A DNA stretch of 64,000 nt. Source: CAVOAK01 sp965217615 (GTDB taxonomy: Bacteria; Pseudomonadota; Alphaproteobacteria; UBA8366; CAVOAK01). The notes under the pieces are model-generated. The model ran no database searches and had not been told where the DNA came from. It saw nothing but the letters and a program-made list of their open reading frames with translations. The stretch spans positions 124,001 through 188,000 of the forward strand of contig CBDCIT010000047.1 of the NCBI GenBank assembly GCA_965217615.1, read 5' to 3'. This document shows, piece by piece, positions 34,869 to 43,983 of this stretch. Position 1 is the stretch's first letter, and each line of letters opens with the position of its first letter. Made by a program: the position numbers and the translations under genes.

Positions 34869-36153
34869 GGGCACCTCTAAGAATTCGCGATTTGACAGAG
34901 GATGATTGGTTAAACGGGCTGTGGCCGTCTGCGGCCATGCTGGCACCGGGATTTCCGGGAGTTTCCCGCGCTCCAATTGAGCTATTTCCGCTTCAAGACC
35001 GTGCCCAGGCGATCTCCTACTCAGAGTATTGTCACACCGCCGCGGCGAGGCGGTTCAGTTGGACCAGACGGCGCATGTTGTAGGCGAGGTTCTTCAGCCC
35101 TATCCGAGCCTTTGCCCGCGCCAGCCCGACACTACGCAGCAGCGTCCCGCCCATGTCGTTGCTCTGGGCCCCGAAAACATGCTCGACGCGGACCCGAACG
35201 GACGAACGGGTCTTGTTGCCTTGCTTCTCGCGCTCGCTCAGCGGCTTGTTGCGGCGGGCTTTGCGATGGATCCGGCTCCTCAACCCCTTCTTCTTCAGCG
35301 CCGCCTCGATCCCCGCCGAGCGATAAGCGCTGTCCGCCCATACGCCCAAGGCCGTGTTGTCCCCATCCAGGATATCGTCGAGAACCTTACTGTCGTGCGT
35401 CGCCGCGTCGCTCACCTGATAGCGCCGCACCAGCTTGTGCCGACGGTCCACGTTGACATGGTTCTTGTAGCCGTAATGGCTCCTGCCGTGCTTCTTGGTC
35501 CACCGCGCCTCGACATCCTTTTGGCGCCGCTTTGCCGGCTTATCCTGCCAGCATTCCGGCGTCTCGCCAGCCTTTATCCCCGCGTTCTCCTTGCGGCTGT
35601 TGCGCTGTTTGGGCACCGCCACGATCGAGGCGTCGATGATCTGGCCGCCCATCGCCAGATAGCCCTGATCCTTCAGGTGGCCATCGAACGTCTCGAATAA
35701 GGTCTCGATCACCCCAGCTTGCGTCAACTGTTCGCGGTACAGCCACACTGTCTTGGCATCGGGAACCCGGTCCTCCAGACCCAACCCCAAAAACCGCATG
35801 AACGACAGGCGATCCCGGATCTGATGCTCAACCTGATCGTCCGACAGATTGTAGAGTGCGCTCAGAATGATCGTCTTGAACATCACCACCGCGTCCCACG
35901 GCTTGCGTCCCGCCCGCGACTTGCGCGCCTTGTCCGAACGCCGACACACCGCATCCAAACACCCACGGAAGTCTTCCCACGGAACAACCTCGTCGATCTT
36001 CGCCAGAGGCTCGTTCTTGGCGTCCAGCCCGGTATACCGCTTCGAAAGATCAAAAAATCCTATCTGACCCATGAACACCCCTCCCGATGTCAACAAATCG
36101 TCAACCCGACTCTAAACCGACGGTGCGCGAAAATGGCATTTTTAGAGGTGCCC
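34869..36153 (-). mobile_element. Complete IS5-family insertion sequence
   Basis: 1285 bp bounded by inverted repeats GGGCACCTCTAA (34869-34880) and TTAGAGGTGCCC (36142-36153), 12 bp perfect, flanked by a 4-bp TTAT duplication. Encodes one DDE transposase on the minus strand. Size, repeat length and 4-bp duplication fit the IS5 family. The intact ends and the undamaged transposase frame indicate a fairly recent insertion. Confidence 0.93.
35032..36072 (-). CDS. IS5-family DDE transposase
   Basis: 346 residues from ATG 36072 (MGQIGFFDLSKRY). N-terminal DUF772-type domain (PWDAVVMFKTIILSALYNLS), then the catalytic DDE triad: GGQIIDASIVAVP, WADSAYRSAGIEAAL and SVRVRVEHVFGAQ. Basic throughout. 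Appears full-length, so probably active. Confidence 0.93.
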   Translation of the reverse strand: MGQIGFFDLSKRYTGLDAKNEPLAKIDEVVPWEDFRGCLDAVCRRSDKARKSRAGRKPWDAVVMFKTIILSALYNLSDDQVEHQIRDRLSFMRFLGLGLEDRVPDAKTVWLYREQLTQAGVIETLFETFDGHLKDQGYLAMGGQIIDASIVAVPKQRNSRKENAGIKAGETPECWQDKPAKRRQKDVEARWTKKHGRSHYGYKNHVNVDRRHKLVRRYQVSDAATHDSKVLDDILDGDNTALGVWADSAYRSAGIEAALKKKGLRSRIHRKARRNKPLSEREKQGNKTRSSVRVRVEHVFGAQSNDMGGTLLRSVGLARAKARIGLKNLAYNMRRLVQLNRLAAAV

Positions 36154-36157
36154 TTAT
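36154..36157. repeat. Right target-site duplication TTAT
   Basis: Four-base copy directly outside the right inverted repeat; matches 34865-34868. Confidence 0.85.
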
Positions 36158-36802
36158 GAATTTCCCAAGCGCTCCTTCACATATCGAGATGGCGTTGCCG
36201 CGACCTTCGAGTCGACTGAGGGCCGGAGGCGAACACCAGTCCTTGCATTTGGGTCGAACCAGTCGCCCGAGCGGCTGCAACAGAAGTATGGGCATACCGC
36301 GAATACAGTGATTCCCGTGCAGCGCGCGCGGCTTAAGGATTTCGATGTTGTCTATGCGGCACGAATTACGAGCTATGGTGCGGTGCCCGCAATGTTGCAG
36401 GTTCACCCAGGTGTCGATGTCTCACTTGCGGTAACCTGGCTCGACGATAGTCAGCTTGAAGTCATGCATGAAAGTGAAGGAATCGGCAGTGGGTATAATT
36501 TCGTACTGCTCAAGGGCGTCGACGTCGCTCTCGATGATGGCGAGCACCTTAGCGAGGTCCATGTTTACGCCAGCCGACACGGCCACTTTGTCCATGACCA
36601 CACAGCCGTGGCGCTCGCCGCCGTATCAGCCTCCGGTCGCAGGTGGCCGGAGCGGACGACCGACGCGATGTTGGTGCTGGCGCGTGATCGCGTAAATCCC
36701 GATACGGAGATCGACGATTTTATCCTGCGGCTGGTCCGCGACGTTGGCTTTCGCCAAGCCTGCACCGAGGCGATCGGCCGCGATGCTGTGCCGTTCTCGC
36801 AC

Positions 36803-37489
36803 TCATACCAGGCGATCGAGGTCTAGCGATCTAGATCTCAGTGCCGCCTTCAACGCGCCATTTCGACCGACCCGGCTTTCCAATGCGTCAGGAACCGCGA
36901 CACTATAGGTAACGCAAGGCGACAAGCCGCATGCTGGCAGGTAGTCGCGGCCTGGATCTCCTAAGAGGACGACTGCGCCGCGGCTGGTAAGTGTGCGCAG
37001 CCAGCTGACCGCGTTTTCCGCAAATGGCCGCTCGTAACAGATATCTCCGGCAAGAATGACGTCCCAGCCGTCATCGCTGTCTACGAGGTCTTCACTCGAA
37101 ACCTCGATTTCCACATCGTTCAATTCGGCGTTGAGAGAAATGGCGATGGCGGCGAACTCGTCGATGTCTGCCGCAATTACCCGCGCTGCGCCGGCCCGAG
37201 CCGCGGCAATGGCGGCAACGCCACTTCCCGCGGCGAAATCCAGGACGCGCTTGGCCCGCACCGCCTCGGGGTGATCAAGAACATAGCGCGCCAGCGCCTG
37301 CCCGCCGGACCAGGCGAGGGCCCAAAAGGGAGGCGGCTGCAACAAGCTGTCGAGTTCAATCTTCGTCGCATCCCACAGCGGGGCCAGTTCTTTTACCAGG
37401 TGAAGCCGGATATCCGGCACCAGCGGCGGCGACTCGCGGCGCGTATGTTTGACGACGAAGGATCGGAACTCGCGTATGTCATGGGTCAC
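36803..37489 (-). CDS. Class I methyltransferase, ETF-beta lysine methyltransferase-like
   Basis: 228 residues. The N-terminal PDIRLHLVKELAPLWDATK and PPPFWALAWSGGQALARY segments and the SAM motif VLDFAAGSGVAAIAAARAGA match bacterial homologues of METTL20/ETFBKMT, which methylate electron-transfer flavoprotein beta; VILAGDICYERP is the post-motif II region. Ends inside the 3' end of the interrupted gene and begins ten bases after ubiA. Substrate is inferred from family. Confidence 0.82.
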   Translation of the reverse strand: MTHDIREFRSFVVKHTRRESPPLVPDIRLHLVKELAPLWDATKIELDSLLQPPPFWALAWSGGQALARYVLDHPEAVRAKRVLDFAAGSGVAAIAAARAGAARVIAADIDEFAAIAISLNAELNDVEIEVSSEDLVDSDDGWDVILAGDICYERPFAENAVSWLRTLTSRGAVVLLGDPGRDYLPACGLSPCVTYSVAVPDALESRVGRNGALKAALRSRSLDLDRLV

Positions 37490-37498
37490 GGCAAAGAA

Positions 37499-38425
37499 TC
37501 AAGCTAGGACGAGGCCCGCAAACACCACCAGTCCGACCCACCTGTTCAAGCGAAATTTAGCAAGGCAGTCGCGCGCGTCATTGAGATCGACATATACGAT
37601 CTGCCAAATGAAACCGATTGTAACAATCGTAAGCGCGGCAGCGTACGCCCATGAGAACCCAAGCGCCATACCAGCGACGACCAGCAGTGCCAGGGCGCTG
37701 GTGTAGAAGACCCATAGGTAGGGCTTGGTCCCGGCCCCAAGCTTGAGCGCAGACGACTTGATGCCGACCAGCGCATCGTCTTCTTTGTCCTGGTGCGCAT
37801 AAATCGTGTCGTAGCCAAGGGTCCAGGCAATTCCAGCGGCGTAGAGGGCGACCGCTGGCCATCCCAGCTGGCCTTTGACGGCCGTCCAGCCGACTAACGC
37901 GCCCCAGTTGAAGGTGAGGCCGAGAAATGCCTGCGGCCAATATGTCACCCGCTTCATAAACGGATAGGTAAATACGAGGATCAGCGCCGCCGCGCCCAGC
38001 ACAATCGTGTAGGTGTTGAATTGTAACAACACGGCGAGGCCCAAGAGAAGCTGCAGGATAAGAAACGCCGCCGCGCCGCGAACGGAGATGGCGCCGGATG
38101 GCAAAGGCCGGAGCGCGGTTCGCGCGACTCGCCCGTCGTAGTCTCGATCGACAATGTCGTTCCACGTACAGCCCGCGCCCCGCATAACCAGACTGCCGAC
38201 TGCGAAAAGCACCAGCAACCGAAGTTGAGGCCACGATCGGTCTGCAAGGGTGCCGCTCGCCAGGGCCACGCCCCACCAACAGGGCAGTAAAAGGAGCCAG
38301 GTCCCGATTGGCCGATCGAGGCGTGCAAGTCGGCAATAGGGCCGGAACGGCGCGGGCACGAACCTGTCGATCCAGCCGCCCGCCGCGATGTCACTTGCCG
38401 TTTCCATTTCATGCGCAGAGGTCAT
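37499..38425 (-). CDS. ubiA: 4-hydroxybenzoate polyprenyltransferase
   Basis: Inner-membrane prenyltransferase joining the polyprenyl tail to 4-hydroxybenzoate in ubiquinone synthesis. 308 residues, about eight helices. Two Asp-rich motifs: NDIVDRDYDGRVARTALRPL and DTIYAHQDKEDD. Upstream of the methyltransferase gene on the same strand and divergent from rsmE. Confidence 0.95.
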   Translation of the reverse strand: MTSAHEMETASDIAAGGWIDRFVPAPFRPYCRLARLDRPIGTWLLLLPCWWGVALASGTLADRSWPQLRLLVLFAVGSLVMRGAGCTWNDIVDRDYDGRVARTALRPLPSGAISVRGAAAFLILQLLLGLAVLLQFNTYTIVLGAAALILVFTYPFMKRVTYWPQAFLGLTFNWGALVGWTAVKGQLGWPAVALYAAGIAWTLGYDTIYAHQDKEDDALVGIKSSALKLGAGTKPYLWVFYTSALALLVVAGMALGFSWAYAAALTIVTIGFIWQIVYVDLNDARDCLAKFRLNRWVGLVVFAGLVLA

Positions 38426-38541
38426 CGGAGTAATCTTTGCGCTAGTTGGCCGTTACACTCAAGTCGGGAAGCCGCGATTCTTACCGGCAGAGTGGCTGGC
38501 GCAAAAACGGCAAACGTAATTGATTTGGATGTCGGGGCAAT

Positions 38542-39297
38542 ATGAGTGAGCGGCCACGCGCACGACTTTATATCGAGCAGGACCTAGCTGCGGGTGTTGT
38601 CGTCGGCATAAAGCCAGCGCAGGTGCACTACCTGAAGAACGTGCTGCGTCTTGTCGTGGGCAATGTTGTCGCGCTTTTCAACGGGCGCGACGGCGAGTGG
38701 CTTGCGAGGGTCGATGGACTGGGGAAGGGATCGGGCTCGTTGACGGCTACTGAGAGAAGGCGGCGGCAATCTTCCGAGGGCGACGTTTGGCTCCTCTTCG
38801 CTCCACCCAAACGCGCGCGCCTCGACTTCATGGTGCAGAAGGCGAGCGAACTGGGCGTTTCCGCGATAATACCGGTCAAGACGCAAAATACGAGCGTGAC
38901 CCGTCTCAACTTGGATCGGCTCCGTGCCAACGTCATCGAGGCGGCAGAGCAATGCGAGAGGTTGACGCTGCCGCGGGTCGAGGCGATGCGAGCACTCGAC
39001 GATGTGCTCATTGGCTGGCCGCAGGAACGGCGGCTTTTGCTCTGTGCTGAAGCTGGCCCAGCTACGCCGATAGCGAAGCTGCTCGCAGATGCGGATCGCG
39101 CGGTCTCGTGGGCTGTGCTTACGGGACCGGAGGGCGGATTCGCCAAGTCCGAGCTTGACCAACTCTCCAAACTACCGTTTGTTAGCGCCGCCAGTTTGGG
39201 GCCACGACTCTTGAGGGCCGACACAGCAGCTATTGCTGCGCTTTCGTGTTGGCAAGCGATGTTGGGGGACTGGCAAGGACGTCCGCCGGTCCGCTAG
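38542..39297 (+). CDS. rsmE: 16S rRNA m3U1498 methyltransferase
   Basis: SPOUT-fold RNA methyltransferase. 251 residues: N-terminal PUA-like domain (HYLKNVLRLVVGNVVALFNG), then the knot region VLTGPEGGFAKSELDQL and SLGPRLLRADTAAIAALS, diagnostic for RsmE. ATG at 38542. Divergent from ubiA and 28 bases before gshA, an order seen in many Alphaproteobacteria. Confidence 0.95.
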   Translation: MSERPRARLYIEQDLAAGVVVGIKPAQVHYLKNVLRLVVGNVVALFNGRDGEWLARVDGLGKGSGSLTATERRRRQSSEGDVWLLFAPPKRARLDFMVQKASELGVSAIIPVKTQNTSVTRLNLDRLRANVIEAAEQCERLTLPRVEAMRALDDVLIGWPQERRLLLCAEAGPATPIAKLLADADRAVSWAVLTGPEGGFAKSELDQLSKLPFVSAASLGPRLLRADTAAIAALSCWQAMLGDWQGRPPVR

Positions 39298-39325
39298 TCG
39301 ACCTCCCAACTGGGATCAAATCCGT

Positions 39326-40705
39326 ATGTCCGCTCCAATTGAAAAGATCGGTTCCGCTAGTGCAGCGCCAATTGACGATAAGGCGCAACTCATTGAATAT
39401 TTGGAGCAAGGCTCGAAACCGAAGGGCGCGTGGCGGATCGGCACCGAGCACGAGAAATTCGCGTTTCGGCTCGATGACCTAAGGCCTCTGCCCTACGACG
39501 ACGATGTGGGTATTCGCGCGATCCTTGAGCGCCTGCAACGGTTTGGCTGGGATCCGGTCACCGAGGACGGCAATGTCATCGCGTTGACAAGCGACGCCGG
39601 CGGTTCGATTACGCTGGAGCCAGGTGGGCAGTTTGAGCTTTCAGGTGCTCCGCTCGAGACCATCCATCAAACCTGCGACGAGGTTCACCAGCATCTTGAA
39701 CAGGTCAAGGAGGTTTGCCAGGAGATCGGCGCCGGCATGGTCGGAATCGGTTTCAACCCGAAATGGCGCTATGAAGACATGCCGTGGATGCCCAAGGGTC
39801 GCTATCATATCATGCGTGCTTACATGCCGACGCGCGGCGCGCTTGGCCCCGATATGATGGTTCGAACCTGCACGGTTCAGGTCAATCTCGACTACGAGAA
39901 CGAGGCGGATATGGTTAAGAAATTCCGCGTCGGCTTGGCGCTTCAACCTATTGCCACGGCGTTGTTCGCCAACTCGCCGTTTACGGAAGGCAAACCTAAT
40001 GGTTTCATGAGTTACCGCAGCCGCATATGGACGGATACGGATACGGATCGCTGCGGCATGCTGCCGTTCGTGTTCGAAGACGGCTTCGGCTTCGAGCGCT
40101 GGGTCGACTACCTGCTCGACGTGCCGATGTACTTTATTCACCGGGGCGACGCCTACCTTGACGTTAGCGGGCTTTCGTTTCGCGACTTCATGGCTGGTGA
40201 AATGCCGGGCCACGCTGGCGAATTCCCACAGATGCACGACTGGATTGATCATATGACGACGGCCTTTCCGGAGGTCCGCCTTAAGCAGTATCTGGAAATG
40301 CGCGGCGCCGACGGCGGCCCGTGGCGAAGGCTTTGCGCCCTACCAGCACTTTGGGTTGGTCTGCTCTACGACTGGAGCGCGCTCGACGCAGCCTGGGACT
40401 TGTGTCGTGACTGGAGCGAGGAGGAGCGCGCAAACTTGCGTGAAGACGTGCCGCGCACCGCGCTGAAGACGCCGTTCCGCAGCGGTACGGTTCGGGATAT
40501 AGCGGTGAGAATGATCGAGATCGCTCGAGAGGGCCTGAGAAAGAGGGCGGTGACAGATAGCTTTGGTGAGGACGAATGTCACTTCCTGTCTGCGCTCGAC
40601 ATCATCGCAGATTCCGGCGATTGTCCAGCGGAGACGAAACTCACGGCCTTCCACGAGCGTTGGCAGGGTAATATCGACGAGTTGTTCGCCGAGTATGCCT
40701 ATTGA
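39326..40705 (+). CDS. gshA: Glutamate-cysteine ligase, plant/alphaproteobacterial type
   Basis: Makes gamma-glutamylcysteine, the first step of glutathione synthesis. 459 residues from ATG 39326; the frame extends back to 39233 inside rsmE but that is not credible. Motifs: WRIGTEHEKFAF, ITLEPGGQFELSGAPLETIH, RTCTVQVNLDYENEADM and MRGADGGPWRRLCALPALWV. Likely co-transcribed with rsmE. Confidence 0.95.
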   Translation: MSAPIEKIGSASAAPIDDKAQLIEYLEQGSKPKGAWRIGTEHEKFAFRLDDLRPLPYDDDVGIRAILERLQRFGWDPVTEDGNVIALTSDAGGSITLEPGGQFELSGAPLETIHQTCDEVHQHLEQVKEVCQEIGAGMVGIGFNPKWRYEDMPWMPKGRYHIMRAYMPTRGALGPDMMVRTCTVQVNLDYENEADMVKKFRVGLALQPIATALFANSPFTEGKPNGFMSYRSRIWTDTDTDRCGMLPFVFEDGFGFERWVDYLLDVPMYFIHRGDAYLDVSGLSFRDFMAGEMPGHAGEFPQMHDWIDHMTTAFPEVRLKQYLEMRGADGGPWRRLCALPALWVGLLYDWSALDAAWDLCRDWSEEERANLREDVPRTALKTPFRSGTVRDIAVRMIEIAREGLRKRAVTDSFGEDECHFLSALDIIADSGDCPAETKLTAFHERWQGNIDELFAEYAY

Positions 40706-40773
40706 GGCGGATCAGATCGAAGAGCCGACGACGCCGAATCAGCCTTGGTCGCTACGCGGAACTGTGGACAGGT

Positions 40774-41184
40774 CTACTCGACTGAAAACTTCGCGCCGCT
40801 GACATTTAGCGTTCGCTTCACCGTTACCGGCAGACCTGCGTCGTCGACGCCGCTATATTGGATTGTGATAACGTCGGTCGGCAGGAGCGTCGCGACATAG
40901 TGCCCTACCTGAATGAGCGATGAGTTGGGCTCGATACGGTAGCTGACCTCTGCCGCCTCGCAGCGTTCCTCGACGCAGACCTCGCCGCGATTTAGCGTCA
41001 CGCCGATCCCTGCTGTTTCAACGAACCGGCGCGCATGGTGGTAAGTGTTTCGGCCGTCGTCACGCAACTCATAAACCATCTCGTCCAATTCAAACGTTAG
41101 CGCAGCGCGCACGTCTGGCGCCTCGTCGCATGCTGAAAGTGCCGTCACAAGGAGGCCGAAAACGATGAGTCTTCTGGTCGGCAA
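40774..41184 (-). CDS. Small lipoprotein, unknown
   Basis: 136 residues with a signal ending in a lipobox (FGLLVTALSAC). The mature part contains two cysteines (CVEERC) and beta-rich segments (RAALTFELDEMVYELRDD). No family recognised. Twelve bases downstream of tldD on the same strand. Confidence 0.65.
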   Translation of the reverse strand: MPTRRLIVFGLLVTALSACDEAPDVRAALTFELDEMVYELRDDGRNTYHHARRFVETAGIGVTLNRGEVCVEERCEAAEVSYRIEPNSSLIQVGHYVATLLPTDVITIQYSGVDDAGLPVTVKRTLNVSGAKFSVE

Positions 41185-41196
41185 GTACCGAACCGC

Positions 41197-42630
41197 TCAG
41201 GCTGCCGTTCCGCCGACTGTAAGGCCGTCTACCCGCATGGTCGGCTGACCGACCCCCACCGGAACACCTTGGCCGTTCTTACCGCACGTGCCGATGCCAG
41301 GATCGAGCGCCATATCGTTGCCGATCATGGCAACTTTGGTGAGAACGTCGGGACCATTGCCGATCAGCGTCGCACCCTTGACGGGCGCACAAACTTTTCC
41401 GTCCTCGATGAGATAGGCCTCGGTACAGGTGAAAACGAATTTGCCGCTGGTGATATCGACTTGGCCACCGCCGAATTGAACCGCATAGAGGCCATTGGAA
41501 ACAGACGCAATGATCTCCGCTGGATCCTCTTGGCCGTTCAGCATGATCGTGTTTGTCATGCGCGGCATGGGTGCATGGGCGAAGGACTGGCGCCGGCCAT
41601 TGCCGGTCGGCTCCATGCCCATCAAACGCGCATTCATTCGATCCTGCATATACCCAACCAGGATCCCATCTTCGATCAACACCGTCTTTTTTGTCGGCGT
41701 ACCTTCATCATCGACGGTCAGCGAACCGCGCCGGTCGTCAATCGTACCGTCGTCAATCACGGTAACTCCCGGCGCTGCAACCCGCTTGTCCATGAGGCCG
41801 GCGAACGCCGACGTCTTCTTGCGGTTGAAATCGCCCTCGAGTCCATGGCCAATGGCTTCGTGAAGGAGAATTCCAGGCCATCCGGCACCTAGAACCACCT
41901 GCATTTCGCCTGCCGGCGCCGGCACAGATTCAAGGTTCACGAAGGCCTGCTGCAAGGCCTTGTCAACGTACTCGTGCCAGTTCTCCGGGTCCAGGAAGGC
42001 GGTGTAATCGGTGCGTCCGCCCGCGCCGTAACTGCCGCTCTCCATGCGGTCGCCTTGCTCGGCAACGACCGAAACGTTGAGCCGAACAAGTGGGCGTATG
42101 TCGGCGACTCGATAGCCATCGGCGCGGATAATCTGAACCGCTTGCCACTCGCCGGAGAGCGACGCCATGACTTGTTGAACGCGTTCGTCCGTAGTTCTCG
42201 CATAGTCGTCGATCTCTGTCAGCAACGCGACCTTGGCCTCAAAATCGACTTGACCTAGCGGATTGTCTTCCGTGTAGAGGCTGCGGTTCGTGCCGACCGG
42301 CGTCTGTACCGATGTGCCACCGCGACCTGTGCGGACTGATTTTACTGTCTCTGAGGCGCGTCTCAGCGCCGCATCGCTCAACTCAGCAGCGTGCGCATAT
42401 CCTGTTGCCTCGCCAGAAATAGCGCGTAGACCGAACCCCTGTGCGGTGTCGAAGCTCGCGCTGCGGATGCGCCCGTCGTCAAAGGCCACGCTTTCCGATT
42501 GGCGGTACTCGAGAAAGAGTTCGCCATCGTCCGCGCCATCCAGGGCATTGTCGACAACCGATTCGGTGCGCTCGCGATCAAGGCCGGCACGTTCGAAGAA
42601 TAATTCGTCGGTAGTGCGCAGGTCGGCCAT
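41197..42630 (-). CDS. tldD: TldD metalloprotease
   Basis: Catalytic subunit of the TldD/TldE protease. 477 residues. Zinc motif HEAIGHGLEGD in PGILLHEAIGHGLEGDFNRK; other blocks LEYRQSESVAFDDGRIRS, YMQDRMNARLMGMEPTGNGR and GGGQVDITSGKFVFTCTEAY. Start MADLRTTDELFFERAGLD. Partner TldE is at 30470-31804. Confidence 0.95.
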   Translation of the reverse strand: MADLRTTDELFFERAGLDRERTESVVDNALDGADDGELFLEYRQSESVAFDDGRIRSASFDTAQGFGLRAISGEATGYAHAAELSDAALRRASETVKSVRTGRGGTSVQTPVGTNRSLYTEDNPLGQVDFEAKVALLTEIDDYARTTDERVQQVMASLSGEWQAVQIIRADGYRVADIRPLVRLNVSVVAEQGDRMESGSYGAGGRTDYTAFLDPENWHEYVDKALQQAFVNLESVPAPAGEMQVVLGAGWPGILLHEAIGHGLEGDFNRKKTSAFAGLMDKRVAAPGVTVIDDGTIDDRRGSLTVDDEGTPTKKTVLIEDGILVGYMQDRMNARLMGMEPTGNGRRQSFAHAPMPRMTNTIMLNGQEDPAEIIASVSNGLYAVQFGGGQVDITSGKFVFTCTEAYLIEDGKVCAPVKGATLIGNGPDVLTKVAMIGNDMALDPGIGTCGKNGQGVPVGVGQPTMRVDGLTVGGTAA

Positions 42631-43121
42631 TGCGAATCTCTATCCTCTGTTTCCCGGGTCGCGGACGCCTCCCCAGTCGCGGCATCCATACGAATGTGTC
42701 ATTGCTCAGCCAGTTGCACGAATGCAACGCCAGTCTAATAACTGCCCTGTAGAAGTGCCAATTAATAATGGGGTACGCCCAGCGAATGTCACGCGCGCTG
42801 CCTCGGTTGGGTGTAGTGCAGAGCTGAACTGGCGGCATCGTGTTACAGCGACCGCGCATGCGACCGAGGCGTCTAACGCGTTCGCTCGAGACGGCGGCGC
42901 ATGGGACATTGGCGACTGAGTCCGTGGTTAGCATCGGCTGCTCTGTACTTCTGTGGCGGTGATTCATCGAAAGTGCTATTAGGTAGCGCCGGAGCGGCCG
43001 AAAAGTGAATGCCGCCTGGCTTTGATGATGGCCTCGTGGGCGAGGCCTGTTTTCGTGTTGCGGAGCATAACCCTACGACGTGATCGTCTATCCGGGTGCG
43101 TTGATCAGGGGGAAGGGGAGC
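42631..43121. other. Gene-poor stretch between tldD and ctaC
   Basis: About 490 bases between divergent genes. Short open frames on both strands have no recognisable protein and look like chance. A terminator-like hairpin sits at 43030-43053. The promoters of tldD (minus) and the oxidase operon (plus) must be here, but no convincing pair of boxes was found. Confidence 0.6.
43030..43053 (+). terminator. Terminator-like hairpin upstream of ctaC
   Basis: GGCCTCG (43030-43036), loop TGGG, CGAGGCC (43041-43047), then TGTTTT. A seven-pair GC stem followed by a T-rich tail on the plus strand, 69 bases before the ctaC start. No plus-strand protein gene ends upstream, so it would terminate either a leader transcript of the oxidase operon or an unseen small RNA. 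Confidence 0.55.
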
Positions 43122-43961
43122 ATGCCCTGTAAGTCCACATTTGCCATGTTGTCGGCCGGTTGGCTGGCGGCGATTTCGCTTCCGGCGCGTGCCGCCGAGC
43201 CGGTGCCTTGGCAACTCGGTTTTCAGGCGGCCGCCTCCTCGAGCATGCGGGATATCGACAAGTTTCACGATCTGTTGCTGGTCATTTCCATCGCCATAGC
43301 GGTCGTTGTTCTCGCGTTGCTGCTGTATGTGGTCTGGCGTTTCTCGGAAAAACGCAACCCAACGCCATCGCAGACGACACATAACACCCTGCTCGAAGTC
43401 GCGTGGACGACACTACCCATAATTATTCTTGTAATCATCGCAATCCCCTCGTTCAAATTATTGTTCTTCACCGATCGAATCGAGAACGCAGACCTGACGC
43501 TGAAGGCGATAGGGCGCCAGTGGTACTGGTCCTACGAGTATCCGGACCACGGAAACTTTACTTTCGACGCCAACATGATTCAGACCAAGGACCTGAAGGG
43601 CGATCAAAGGCGCTTGATGGAGACCGATAACCGTGTCGTCTTGCCTGTCGGAAAAAACGTGCGGCTGCTGTTCACCGCCAGCGACGTTCTGCATAGCTGG
43701 GCGGTACCGGCGTTTGGCGTCAAGTTGGATGCCGTGCCAGGCAGGCTCAATGAAACGTGGGTCCGGGTGGAGAAGGAAGGTGTCTACTACGGGTTTTGCT
43801 CCGAACTCTGCGGGGTCAACCATTCCTACATGCCAATCGCGGTCGAAGTGGTAAGCCAAGAACGATTCGACGCCTGGATCAAAGAGGCCCAAACGAAGTT
43901 TGCGCGCGTCGAAACGCCGGATACGTCGTTAGCGCTCGCACAGCGCGCGGTCGCCCGGTAG
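43122..43961 (+). CDS. ctaC: Cytochrome c oxidase subunit II
   Basis: CuA-bearing subunit of the aa3 oxidase. 279 residues from ATG 43122 (GGGGAG just upstream): signal peptide ending LPARAAEP, two helices, and a periplasmic cupredoxin domain with the CuA ligands in CSELCGVNHSYM and the aromatic patch RQWYWSYEYPD. First gene of the oxidase operon. Confidence 0.96.
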   Translation: MPCKSTFAMLSAGWLAAISLPARAAEPVPWQLGFQAAASSSMRDIDKFHDLLLVISIAIAVVVLALLLYVVWRFSEKRNPTPSQTTHNTLLEVAWTTLPIIILVIIAIPSFKLLFFTDRIENADLTLKAIGRQWYWSYEYPDHGNFTFDANMIQTKDLKGDQRRLMETDNRVVLPVGKNVRLLFTASDVLHSWAVPAFGVKLDAVPGRLNETWVRVEKEGVYYGFCSELCGVNHSYMPIAVEVVSQERFDAWIKEAQTKFARVETPDTSLALAQRAVAR

Positions 43962-43983
43962 CGGACGACCGGAGGCTTCGATC

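Larger units (their letters stand above)
34818..36826 (+). pseudogene. Gene of unknown function split by an IS5-family element
   Basis: The first 17 codons (34818-34868, VDSARAGHLARARGYPY) continue in the same frame after the element at 36158-36826 (EFPKRSFTYRDGVAATFE, then a VLAFGSNQSPERL segment, to QAIEV). Removing the element and one TTAT copy gives one open frame of 239 codons before the stop. The downstream part alone can start at GTG 36308 (172 residues). FGSNQSPE and HESEG...Y vaguely resemble the gamma-glutamylcyclotransferase fold; this is a weak guess. GTG at 34818 is one base after the DUF4170 stop, suggesting an operon. The last 24 bases overlap the converging methyltransferase gene. 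Confidence 0.85.

Noticed and set aside
35029..35700. 223-codon plus-strand frame inside the IS5-family element
   Set aside because: Antisense to the transposase, with no independent motif.
36308..36826. Independent 172-residue gene starting at GTG 36308
   Set aside because: The frame continues upstream without a stop to the IS5 edge and joins 34818-34868 across the target duplication, so it is better read as the 3' part of an interrupted gene.
42578..42967. 129-codon minus-strand frame in the tldD-ctaC gap
   Set aside because: It overlaps the tldD 5' end, has no recognised motif, and its Arg/Pro-rich composition looks like chance coding.
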